This document shows positions 8,524-15,356 of a stretch of DNA of 64,000 nt, one piece after another. Where the stretch lies: contig CADAKY010000001.1 in assembly GCA_902788575.1 (NCBI GenBank), positions 62,001-126,000 on the forward strand. The letters run 5' to 3'. Each line of letters begins with the position of its first letter. Position 1 is the first letter of the stretch. The stretch is from an uncultured bacterium (GTDB lineage: Bacteria; Cyanobacteriota; Vampirovibrionia; Gastranaerophilales; Gastranaerophilaceae). Under the pieces are notes generated by a model. It saw only the letters and a list, made by a program, of their open reading frames with translations, had not been told where the DNA came from and ran no database searches. The translations under genes were made by a program, and so were the position numbers.

Positions 8524-9060
8524 TTGGTTACTGCTTTAAAAGTAAATAACAATTCAGAATCAAAGCTGGATAACTTCATAAAGAAAATTTCAGGTGACAC
8601 AAAACGTGAGTATGTGTATGAAGAATATACAACTCCGCGCAAGTCTTTTGTAGACAAATCTATTCAAAAACTGGCTGTTAATAGTATAATAGAAGGGTAC
8701 TTTCCAAAAGAAAATCTGGTAAAAGATATGGCAATAAAAAGAGTTAACAAATCTTTATGCATAATACTTAGTATACTTATTGTAGTTGCTGTAATAAGTT
8801 ACTATTTTGTTATATCTTGTGAAATGAAACTCAATGATTTGAGCAGACAAACTGTTATCTTAAATAACGAAAATGAAGAATTACAAAATCGTCTTGACAG
8901 TCTGAAATCATTCAACAACGTAGATAAAACATTCCAGCAAAATAACATGCTGAAACGTTCCGGACAGGTTATTGAAACAAATGAAATTCCTTCCGCAACA
9001 GAGGATTCCGTTAAAAATTCTTCCGGCAAACAAATCTTTAATTATGCAATAGGTTTTTAG
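8524..9060 (+). CDS. FtsL/DivIC-like bitopic division protein
   Basis: The 178-residue protein has a cytoplasmic N-terminal region of about 76 residues, one membrane helix (about 77-98) and a short coiled coil (LNDLSRQTVILNNENEELQNR) outside. This is the architecture of FtsL/DivIC, which bridge FtsQ and FtsW-FtsI in the divisome. The sequence is too divergent to name from similarity alone. The position right after rsmH is the classical ftsL place. The start is TTG 8524, with AGGGAG 5-7 bases upstream and no ATG or GTG near it. The N-terminal part is longer than usual. Confidence 0.7.
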   Translation: MVTALKVNNNSESKLDNFIKKISGDTKREYVYEEYTTPRKSFVDKSIQKLAVNSIIEGYFPKENLVKDMAIKRVNKSLCIILSILIVVAVISYYFVISCEMKLNDLSRQTVILNNENEELQNRLDSLKSFNNVDKTFQQNNMLKRSGQVIETNEIPSATEDSVKNSSGKQIFNYAIGF

Positions 9061-9975
9061 ATGTTCAAGCTCGTATGCGGTGCAGGAAATGAAGATGCAG
9101 AAAGCGTAAAAAGGCTTGTTTTTGTATACGCAAAAGCAGGATGTAAGTTTTTTGACATATCAGCCAGAAAAGAAATTCTGAATGCCGCAAAAGAGGGCGC
9201 AAAAAATGCAGGCGCTGCAAATGTAAGATATTGCGTAAGTGTAGGTATAAAAGGTGACCCGCATATTTCCAAGGCTTTTATTAATGAAGAAAAATGCACA
9301 AAATGCGGTAAATGTGTTGATATATGCCCGAACGATGCTGTAAAAACCCCGCCTTTCGTATATCAAGAAAAATGTATTGGGTGTTCAAAGTGTGAAAAAG
9401 TTTGTCCCGAAAATGCAGTAAAAATGAGAGATAAAGACGTAGATATTTCACAAATTTTGCCGGAAATGATTAAAGATGGTGTGAGCGTCATAGAATTGCA
9501 TATTATGGGACACGACGCAGCTGACCTTGAAAAGAAATGGAAAATTATAAACGACTGCAACCCAAAGTACGCATCCATTTGCATTGACAGAGAAAATTTC
9601 GGAAATAAAGAGTGTCTGGACAGGATAAGAAAAATGATTTCAGTAAGAGACCCTTTTACCACAATAGTTCAGGCGGACGGAATCCCGATGAGCGGAGGAG
9701 ACGACAGTTTTAAGACAACTCTGCAGGCGGTGGCAATGGCGGAAATTATTCAGAATGCGAATCTGCCTGTTCTTATCATGATATCAGGAGGGACAAACTC
9801 TAAAACTGCCGCACTTGCAAAACAATGCGGGATTAATTATTGGGGTATCGCAATCGGTTCATGGGCAAGAAAAATTGTTAAAGAATACGTAAATTCAGAT
9901 GATTTCTGGACAAATACCGAAAAACAAGATCGAGCGGTTGAAATTGCAAAAAAACTTATTACTACATCCGTGTAG
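9061..9975 (+). CDS. ldpA: LdpA-like protein with two 4Fe-4S clusters
   Basis: The 304-residue protein has an N-terminal domain (KLVCGAGNEDAESVKRLVF), two ferredoxin-type cluster motifs (C79-C82-C85-C89 and C105-C108-C111-C115) and a C-terminal barrel-like domain (IVQADGIPMSGGDD, ISGGTNSKTAALAKQ, GIAIGSWARK). This order and these motifs match LdpA, a redox-sensing protein of cyanobacteria that affects the circadian period in Synechococcus. In a genome without visible photosynthesis genes it presumably has an older redox or metabolic role. It begins directly after the stop of the FtsL-like gene. Its 3' end overlaps the converging gene by 14 bases. Confidence 0.85.
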   Translation: MFKLVCGAGNEDAESVKRLVFVYAKAGCKFFDISARKEILNAAKEGAKNAGAANVRYCVSVGIKGDPHISKAFINEEKCTKCGKCVDICPNDAVKTPPFVYQEKCIGCSKCEKVCPENAVKMRDKDVDISQILPEMIKDGVSVIELHIMGHDAADLEKKWKIINDCNPKYASICIDRENFGNKECLDRIRKMISVRDPFTTIVQADGIPMSGGDDSFKTTLQAVAMAEIIQNANLPVLIMISGGTNSKTAALAKQCGINYWGIAIGSWARKIVKEYVNSDDFWTNTEKQDRAVEIAKKLITTSV

Positions 9976-10468
9976 CTTGCAGTATTGTACTATCTTCAAC
10001 AGGCTGAATATCAATTTTTGAAAGATTTCTGGTTGCTTTTGCAAATTTGAATGCCCCCGGAGGAGTTGTTAAAGAAAGCGAAATTCCAAAACCCGTAAGC
10101 AAGCCTGCAACAATACCTGCAACTGAGGATAACACTTTCTTTGTCGTTCCGGCTTTTCGCATCATAAGAAGCGGGGCTGCTGCACCAATACAACCACACG
10201 CACCGATTGCCAGTCTGGATAAATTCTTTCTTCTCTTCAAGTCCTCAGGCTTTGAATTTTTTGCAACATAATCATGAATCTTTGGCGCTGTACTCATAAT
10301 ATCAATATATGACTTTTCAAAAGTATCGACATCTTCTTTTGCAACACTCATTTTTCCGGCTTCCTTACCTTCAGAATCTATAACTCTGTATACAACACGA
10401 CCGTCACTTCCCTGAGAAAGACGCTGAATATTTCCGTAAGGATTTGCTCCGCTTACTGCATTCACCAT
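9962..10468 (-). CDS. Unrecognised small membrane protein
   Basis: The 168-residue protein has two hydrophobic, Gly/Ala-rich segments (about 84-102 and 112-133), separated by a basic loop (RKAGTTKK). The N-terminal region of about 80 residues is soluble (NPYGNIQRLSQGSDGRVVYRV). I do not recognise the family. AAGGTGA lies before the ATG on the minus strand. The 3' end overlaps ldpA by 14 bases in convergent orientation. Confidence 0.75.
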   Translation of the reverse strand: MVNAVSGANPYGNIQRLSQGSDGRVVYRVIDSEGKEAGKMSVAKEDVDTFEKSYIDIMSTAPKIHDYVAKNSKPEDLKRRKNLSRLAIGACGCIGAAAPLLMMRKAGTTKKVLSSVAGIVAGLLTGFGISLSLTTPPGAFKFAKATRNLSKIDIQPVEDSTILQATRM

Positions 10469-10706
10469 AAAATCACCTTCACACTTTGTATTATATTTAT
10501 AAACGTTTTTTTCTGCAAAAATTTGCTATTTTGTTAAGAAAAATTTACATTAAAAATTGCCATAATTACACAACAGGGTAAATTTATATGTACTGAAATT
10601 AGCCAGCCGTCATCAGTTTTTCTAACACTCATGCCTTCGTATTAAAAAACTGTCTTCACCCTTTAATAAAGGATTTGAAATTGCTAAAATTAACAAAACC
10701 ATTTCC

Positions 10707-10794
10707 AAAACAAAAAGCCGCAAATCGTTGCGGCATTAACTCGTTAGATAAAGGAGTGGAGGAGAAAATAAAGAAAAGAGATTATATATGTATA
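10707..10794 (-). ncRNA. Candidate small RNA with anti-Shine-Dalgarno segment
   Basis: The minus strand has a promoter (next entry) with an expected start near 10794. An 88-base stretch without a convincing reading frame follows. It ends in an intrinsic terminator: GCCGCAA/TTGCGGC stem (10734-10717) followed by TTTTTGTTTT. The central part, 10782-10751, is almost pure C/U and contains TCTCCTCCACTCCTT, the complement of strong ribosome binding sites. Promoter, size, C/U-rich seed and terminator fit a trans-acting sRNA that blocks translation. No expression evidence is available. Confidence 0.5.
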
Positions 10795-10800
10795 TACCAC

Positions 10801-10828
10801 ATTATATACTTTTTATAACACATGTCAT
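10801..10828 (-). promoter_or_regulatory. Promoter of the candidate small RNA
   Basis: On the minus strand, ATGACA (10828-10823) and a perfect TATAAT (10806-10801) are separated by 16 bases. The HLR1-type box lies eight bases further upstream. Confidence 0.55.
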
Positions 10829-10836
10829 TTGATATT

Positions 10837-10854
10837 GTTACAAAAATTTACAAA
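10837..10854 (+). promoter_or_regulatory. Perfect HLR1 (RpaB-type) box between dapB and the candidate sRNA
   Basis: GTTACAAAAATTTACAAA fits every position of the cyanobacterial HLR1 consensus (G/T)TTACA(A/T)2 NN (G/T)TTACA(A/T)2. For dapB it would lie at about -68 to -51, where RpaB usually activates. It also lies upstream of the -35 box of the candidate sRNA on the other strand. The rest of this 453-base gap (10469-10921) holds promoters and the sRNA but no visible gene. Confidence 0.6.
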
Positions 10855-10868
10855 ATAGGGTAAAAATG

Positions 10869-10898
10869 TTGTTGTTGCAAGATTTTTTGATGTATAAT
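10869..10898 (+). promoter_or_regulatory. Promoter of dapB
   Basis: TTGTTG (10869-10874) and TATAAT (10893-10898) are separated by 18 bases. The predicted transcript start near 10905 leaves a short leader carrying GAGGAGG. Confidence 0.6.
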
Positions 10899-10921
10899 TT
10901 TCTAGGTTGAGGAGGATGCCG

Positions 10922-11668
10922 ATGATAAATGTGGCAGTTTGCGGTGCGAACGGAAAAATGGGGCAGCAGGTTATAAAAACGGTTAATGATGCTGAAGACA
11001 TGACTGTTGTTGCAAAAATTGATATCAATAACGGCGAATTTGCAACCATAAAGGATGCAAAAGATTCTGTTAATATTGATATTCTTGTAGATTTTACCCA
11101 GCCAAAGTCTATATATGAAAATGCTTTATATTGTTTATCAAATGGCATAAATATTGTGATTGGGACAACAGGTTTAACGGATGAACAAATTAATGAACTA
11201 AAAAAGCTGTCAGAAAGCAATAAATTGGGATGTTTAATTGCTCCAAACTTTTCTACCGGCGCGGTTTTGATGATGAAATTTGCACAAATGGCTGCAAAGT
11301 ATTTTAATAATGCTGAAATTATTGAACTTCATCATAATCAGAAGAAGGATGCGCCGTCCGGAACTGCCGTTAAAACAGCACAGATGATGGCGGAAGCAAA
11401 CAACGAGTTTACAACTGGCAATTGTGCAGAAGTCGAAACAATTCAGGGCGCAAGAGGAGCAAATTCTTATAACAATATCCACATTCATTCCGTCAGAATG
11501 CCGGGGTTTATGGCATCACAGGAAGTCATATTCGGCTCAAACGGTCAAACTTTAAAAATCAGACATGATTCCACTGACCGCGAATGTTATATGCCGGGGG
11601 TGCTTTTAGGGATAAGGCATATTGCAGAAAATAAAAAATTTATATACGGACTTGATAATATAATGTAA
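10922..11668 (+). CDS. dapB: 4-hydroxy-tetrahydrodipicolinate reductase
   Basis: DapB reduces the DapA product with NAD(P)H in the diaminopimelate/lysine pathway. The 248-residue protein opens with the nucleotide-binding VAVCGANGKMG and carries the catalytic signature ELHHNQKKDAPSGTA, where the second His and Lys act in catalysis. Frames open at TTG 10907 and ATG 10916, but GAGGAGG at 10909-10915 sits six bases before ATG 10922, which also gives the family N-terminus. asd follows 46 bases downstream, so the two are probably one operon. Confidence 0.97.
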   Translation: MINVAVCGANGKMGQQVIKTVNDAEDMTVVAKIDINNGEFATIKDAKDSVNIDILVDFTQPKSIYENALYCLSNGINIVIGTTGLTDEQINELKKLSESNKLGCLIAPNFSTGAVLMMKFAQMAAKYFNNAEIIELHHNQKKDAPSGTAVKTAQMMAEANNEFTTGNCAEVETIQGARGANSYNNIHIHSVRMPGFMASQEVIFGSNGQTLKIRHDSTDRECYMPGVLLGIRHIAENKKFIYGLDNIM

Positions 11669-11714
11669 AACGCAGGTTATGAATACCTGCAGGACAAAAA
11701 TAAAAGGAAGCAGA

Positions 11715-12734
11715 ATGAGAAAACCAAGAATAGCAATTTTGGGCGCAACGGGAGTTGTTGGAAGAGAAATTACAAAAATTACAGACGAATTGGGAGTGGA
11801 ATTTGAAAGTATTAAATTCCTTTCAAGCGCAAAGAGTGCCGGAACAAAACTTCAGTTTCAGGATAAAGAATATACTGTAGAAGAAGCAAAACCGGAAGTT
11901 TTTGACGATGTGGATATCGTTATGGCATCAGCAGGAGCTTCAACCAGCAAACTTTTTGCACCGGAGATTGTTAAGCGCGGAGGGATGATAATTGATAATT
12001 CTTCAGCTTTTCGTATGGAAAAAGATGTTCCGCTTGTTATTGCGGGGGTAAATGATGAGGATTTAAGACAGCATAAAGGTATTGTTGCAAATCCAAATTG
12101 TTCAACTTCACAATTAATGCTTGTTCTTGAACCGTTAAAACAATTTGATATAAAAAGACTTATCGTTTCAACTTATCAGGCTGTATCAGGCGCAGGACTT
12201 GCGGCTATAAATGAATTAAGAGAAGACAGCGTTGCGAGACTTGACGGTAAAACTTATGAAAATAAATGTTTCAAAAAACCGATTTCTTTTAACGTAATTC
12301 CGCAGATTGATGTATTTTGCGAAAACGGTTATACAAAGGAAGAAATGAAGGTTGTGAATGAAACCAGAAAGATTTTGCACTTTGATGAAAGCGTAAAGAT
12401 TTCCTGCACAGCAGCAAGAGTTCCGGTATTCAACTGCCACTCAGAGGCTGTTGATATTGAATTTGGCAAAGATGTTACACCGGAGGAAGTCAGAGAAATT
12501 TTAAAGAATTCATACGGTGTAGAAATTATAGATAATCCTGAGAACTATGAATATCCGACAACTAGAGATGCTGACAAGGTTAATCCTGTATTTGTCGGAA
12601 GAATCAGAAAAAATATTGCCTTCGACAGGGGGATTTCTTTATGGTGTGTAGCTGATAATTTAAGAATAGGTGCAGCATTAAACACTGTAAGAATTTGTAA
12701 AAAAGTTATAGAAATGGGTTTATACAGGGGATAG
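11715..12734 (+). CDS. asd: Aspartate-semialdehyde dehydrogenase
   Basis: Asd reduces aspartyl phosphate to aspartate semialdehyde, the branch point for diaminopimelate, lysine, threonine and methionine. The 339 residues are normal length. It shows the NADP-binding ILGATGVVGRE at the N-terminus, the catalytic cysteine in ANPNCSTSQ (about residue 135), STYQAVSGAG and RVPVFNCHSEAV with the acid-base histidine. An upstream ATG at 11679 is in frame but adds 12 unrelated residues. AAGGAAG supports 11715. Its product is the substrate of DapA. Confidence 0.97.
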   Translation: MRKPRIAILGATGVVGREITKITDELGVEFESIKFLSSAKSAGTKLQFQDKEYTVEEAKPEVFDDVDIVMASAGASTSKLFAPEIVKRGGMIIDNSSAFRMEKDVPLVIAGVNDEDLRQHKGIVANPNCSTSQLMLVLEPLKQFDIKRLIVSTYQAVSGAGLAAINELREDSVARLDGKTYENKCFKKPISFNVIPQIDVFCENGYTKEEMKVVNETRKILHFDESVKISCTAARVPVFNCHSEAVDIEFGKDVTPEEVREILKNSYGVEIIDNPENYEYPTTRDADKVNPVFVGRIRKNIAFDRGISLWCVADNLRIGAALNTVRICKKVIEMGLYRG

Positions 12735-12743
12735 GTTAAGACA

Positions 12744-12962
12744 ATGAAAATTTTAAAAATTAATCCAACAGACATACATATAACTCCGACAGATAAAAAA
12801 ATTAAAAAAATCAGAGCTTTCGTAGAAAAATTAGGGCCGAGCGGACTTCCTGTTGAAATGCCGGTTGAGCGTAATATTTATCTTGAAACTGCAGCTGACA
12901 CATTTGATAAAATCAAAAACAGAATCCAGCTTGCGGTAGAAAGAATATCCACAAACAAATAA
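12744..12962 (+). CDS. Small unrecognised protein after asd
   Basis: This is a 72-residue basic protein (MKILKINPTDIHITPTDKK...) of mixed alpha/beta character, with no signal peptide or membrane helix. It starts nine bases after the asd stop, with a weak AGG eight bases before the ATG. Position and composition suggest a real gene in the dapB-asd operon, but I cannot assign a family. Confidence 0.55.
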   Translation: MKILKINPTDIHITPTDKKIKKIRAFVEKLGPSGLPVEMPVERNIYLETAADTFDKIKNRIQLAVERISTNK

Positions 12963-12980
12963 TAATCTCAAATAGCCTTT

Positions 12981-13673
12981 CTAATAATCTTCTCTTCCTC
13001 TGGATTTGAGGTATTCACGGATTTGATTGAGGGAGAATTGGATAATTCTTGTGATTCTGGATGGAGAAAGACCTATCATGTTTGCAATATCTTTTGCCTG
13101 CATGTTTCTGTAAAAACGATACTCAACGACTGTTCTTTCTTTTTGGGGCAATTTTGCGATAGCTTGTTTGATAAGTTTTGACATTTCAATAATTTCTGCC
13201 TGTTCATCCGGCATGGCAGAAGGGTCTTTGATAAAGTCGAATGGTGACGCATTATCTGTAGCTGCAGCTGCAAGACCATCTATGGATAAAATTGTTTCAT
13301 AAACAGCTTCTCTGACTTTTGTCGGTGATATTGCAAACCCCATATCCTCGCTGTTTTCTTGTGAAGAGTCAGATGTATAGTTGTCAGTACTTCCTTCTTC
13401 TTCTCCGTCACCCTTATGTTTCAGGGTATACCATTTATAACGGTGTCTGAGTTCGTTACGGATAGCCCATTTTACGGCAGTTCCTATATAAGCATCATTA
13501 TAACGGGCAAGTTGTTCTTCTGTTTTATCTTTGATAAGTGATTGTATGGCAAGAATACCTATGCTAACCAGCTCTTCATACTCAATCATGTGGTTAGGCA
13601 TACGTCTGTGTTCTACACGTGCAATTTTTTGTACAATACCTACGTATTGGTTTAATAAAGTCTTTGTATCCAT
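12981..13673 (-). CDS. Small sigma-70 family factor (paralog of 37811-38455)
   Basis: The 230-residue protein has a sigma region 2 (YEELVSIGILAIQSLI, AVKWAIRNELRHRYKWY, about residues 31-81). A variable acidic linker follows, then a region 4 helix-turn-helix near the C-terminus (LPQKERTVVEYRFYRNMQAKDIANMIGLSPSRITRII). Regions 1 and 3 are absent or reduced, as in FliA/SigB/SigF-type alternative sigma factors. The second copy at 37811 shares the unusual KWA-RNE-R-RYKWY block. One of the pair may recognise the sigma-28-like flagellin promoter at 36163. Confidence 0.88.
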   Translation of the reverse strand: MDTKTLLNQYVGIVQKIARVEHRRMPNHMIEYEELVSIGILAIQSLIKDKTEEQLARYNDAYIGTAVKWAIRNELRHRYKWYTLKHKGDGEEEGSTDNYTSDSSQENSEDMGFAISPTKVREAVYETILSIDGLAAAATDNASPFDFIKDPSAMPDEQAEIIEMSKLIKQAIAKLPQKERTVVEYRFYRNMQAKDIANMIGLSPSRITRIIQFSLNQIREYLKSRGREDY

Positions 13674-13761
13674 CTTCTCTTATCAAACTAACCTTTCTTT
13701 ATCTTAACTTGATTTTCAATATTTTTCAAGATTTGGAAGTCATCTATATATATGAAAAATT

Positions 13762-13797
13762 TTTTATACATCAAAATATTTATTTTGGTGTATAAAA
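13762..13797. repeat. Long AT-rich hairpin upstream of the sigma gene
   Basis: Arms of 16 bases (TTTTATACATCAAAAT and ATTTTGGTGTATAAAA, one mismatch, a G-U pair in one transcript direction) enclose a 4-base loop. It sits in the gap between the LOG gene stop and the sigma gene start. On the minus strand it is followed by AATTTTT, so it may end the prepilin/LOG transcript, or it may be an operator of the sigma gene. Confidence 0.55.
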
Positions 13798-13894
13798 TGT
13801 TTCCTTTAATGAATGCTACAAAAAAATAAAAAGCAATATAAAAAAATATAGTTTAAAATTTTATTGCTAAAAATATTCATACTTTTTATAAGTT

Positions 13895-14467
13895 CTAAAA
13901 CTTACCTGCATAATTCAGATTTTCAGGAGAATACGTTTTCAAATAGTTCACTGCATCATTCGGGGTTTGTGCTATATAATAAAGAGTTCTTACATTTTCT
14001 TTTGCAAATCCCTGCTCTATAACGGAATCAAAAAACTTTGCCAGATTATCATAAAATCCTGCTGTATTCAAAAGAACAATCGGTTTTTTATTGTAGCCAA
14101 GCTGTTTCTGAACTATCATTTCCGAAAGCTCTTCCAGTGTACCGAACCCTCCCGCAAGTGCAATAATACCATCTGAGCATTCGTCCATTTTTGCTTTTCG
14201 TTCTCTCATTCCGGAAGTTAAGTAAAATTCATCACAATCATCAGGATTTCCTACACCAAAATTAACAAGCCGCTCAGGCATAACACCGATTATCTTCCCT
14301 CCGTTAGCCTTAACCTGACTTGCACAAGCGTACATCATGCCCAGACGGCTTCCGCCATAAACAATATTCATGCCGTTTTGCCCAAGAAGTTTTCCGACTT
14401 CGGAAGCATCCTGATAAAAGTCTTCCAATAAATTATTTGAAGAAGAGGCAAATACGCATATATTCAT
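13895..14467 (-). CDS. LOG-family nucleotide 5'-monophosphate phosphoribohydrolase-like protein
   Basis: This 190-residue Rossmann-fold protein belongs to the LOG (formerly lysine decarboxylase-like) family, which cleaves cytokinin-type or purine nucleoside 5'-monophosphates to the base and ribose phosphate. Seen here are ICVFASSS at the N-terminus, YGGSRLGMM, the catalytic arginine region GMRERKAKM and AGGFGTLEELSE. The family signature normally reads PGGxGTxxE; here the first Pro is Ala. The ATG overlaps the prepilin stop by four bases (ATGA). Confidence 0.88.
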   Translation of the reverse strand: MNICVFASSSNNLLEDFYQDASEVGKLLGQNGMNIVYGGSRLGMMYACASQVKANGGKIIGVMPERLVNFGVGNPDDCDEFYLTSGMRERKAKMDECSDGIIALAGGFGTLEELSEMIVQKQLGYNKKPIVLLNTAGFYDNLAKFFDSVIEQGFAKENVRTLYYIAQTPNDAVNYLKTYSPENLNYAGKF

Positions 14468-15057
14468 GAATTAAAACTGCCCCCGATTAGATAATAATTT
14501 GAACAGCATAGCCCTGTACCGCTTTTTGCACATTCTTTTTTCTGAACATCCACAGGATCGTTTTTGCAAAACGGTTCAAATCTGTCTGAATATATATTTA
14601 ATCCGAAAACATCTCTTCCCCAGACGTTTGGACCTTCAACTCCGTTTACGTCATACATTAGATATCCGTACAAATCTCCTTCCGGCTGAGAAAAAAGCTT
14701 ATATGCGACAACCTTATTTCCGATTGTCTGCTTAAAATTATTGAATCTATACGTATTACTTGGATATGTTCCGTTCATAAATGTAATCTTATACGGTTCA
14801 ACATCCGATTTTAATTCAACATCCATGACATCAGTAAATGCTGATGTAAAATCAAAATTTTCTTTTTCTTTTTGCATGTTTAATGAATAAAAAATATTTG
14901 CAAAATCCTGCTGAACATTTTTCCAAGTAGAAGCATTTTTTGCCTGCATAGTATCATCAAGCGACATCGGTGCAACCAAAAATGCAACTATCAAAAATAT
15001 TACAAAAAGTATTGAAACCTCTATTATTGTAAAGCCCTGTTTTATAAAATTTTTCAT
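14464..15057 (-). CDS. Type IV prepilin-like protein
   Basis: The N-terminus MKNFIKQGFTIIEVSILFVIF is a class III signal: a short basic leader, Gly before Phe (prepilin peptidase cleavage and N-methylation site), Glu at position +5 and a hydrophobic helix. The remaining 170 residues are the globular pseudopilin part, with a Cys-rich C-terminus (FCKNDP..., CAKSGTGLCCSNY). ATG 15057 is preferred over 15072 because AAGAGGT precedes it. It is translationally coupled to the LOG gene. No pilus assembly genes are near. Confidence 0.85.
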   Translation of the reverse strand: MKNFIKQGFTIIEVSILFVIFLIVAFLVAPMSLDDTMQAKNASTWKNVQQDFANIFYSLNMQKEKENFDFTSAFTDVMDVELKSDVEPYKITFMNGTYPSNTYRFNNFKQTIGNKVVAYKLFSQPEGDLYGYLMYDVNGVEGPNVWGRDVFGLNIYSDRFEPFCKNDPVDVQKKECAKSGTGLCCSNYYLIGGSFNS

Positions 15058-15091
15058 TAGACCTCTTCCCATTTGAATACTCGTCTATGAT

Positions 15092-15120
15092 ATTATACCA
15101 AATTTTTTATACACAAACAA
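15092..15120 (-). promoter_or_regulatory. Promoter of the prepilin gene
   Basis: On the minus strand, TTGTTT (15120-15115) and TATAAT (15097-15092) are separated by 17 bases. The HLR1-type box lies 31 bases further upstream. Confidence 0.6.
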
Positions 15121-15151
15121 CAAGAAATATTTTGATTCTTATAAATGCATT

Positions 15152-15169
15152 TATGTAAATTTTTGTAAC
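15152..15169 (-). promoter_or_regulatory. Perfect HLR1 (RpaB-type) box between prepilin and flagellin-like genes
   Basis: The minus strand reads GTTACAAAAATTTACATA, fitting all consensus positions. It lies at about -84 to -67 of the prepilin promoter and about 190 bases upstream of the divergent flagellin-like gene, so it could act on either. Confidence 0.6.
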
Positions 15170-15356
15170 AATTTTTTATTTTAGCGTTATAAAATGTTAA
15201 ACATGTGGAATATACAACATGTAAGGTAATATAGTAGTAATGGATTGCTATACCTTAAAAGAAATTTAGAATAACACATGAGAGTTTTTGATTAAGAATA
15301 AAACTTCGGCCCAATCTTAACTTGAACAATTTACAAACCTTAGAAAGGAATCAAAT

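Noticed and set aside
10788-10832. A 14-codon + strand frame (ATG 10788) as a leader peptide
   Set aside because: The purine-rich stretch upstream is about 24 bases away, too far for a ribosome binding site. The minus-strand sRNA explains the region better.
11671-11692. GCAGGT/ACCTGC hairpin between dapB and asd as a terminator
   Set aside because: The stem is only six pairs and no T-run follows on the + strand. The two genes probably form one transcript.
15320-15345. Possible sigma-28 promoter before the flagellin-like gene (GCCCAATC)
   Set aside because: The -10 part matches only weakly and the base set 15 positions upstream is GATT instead of TAAA.
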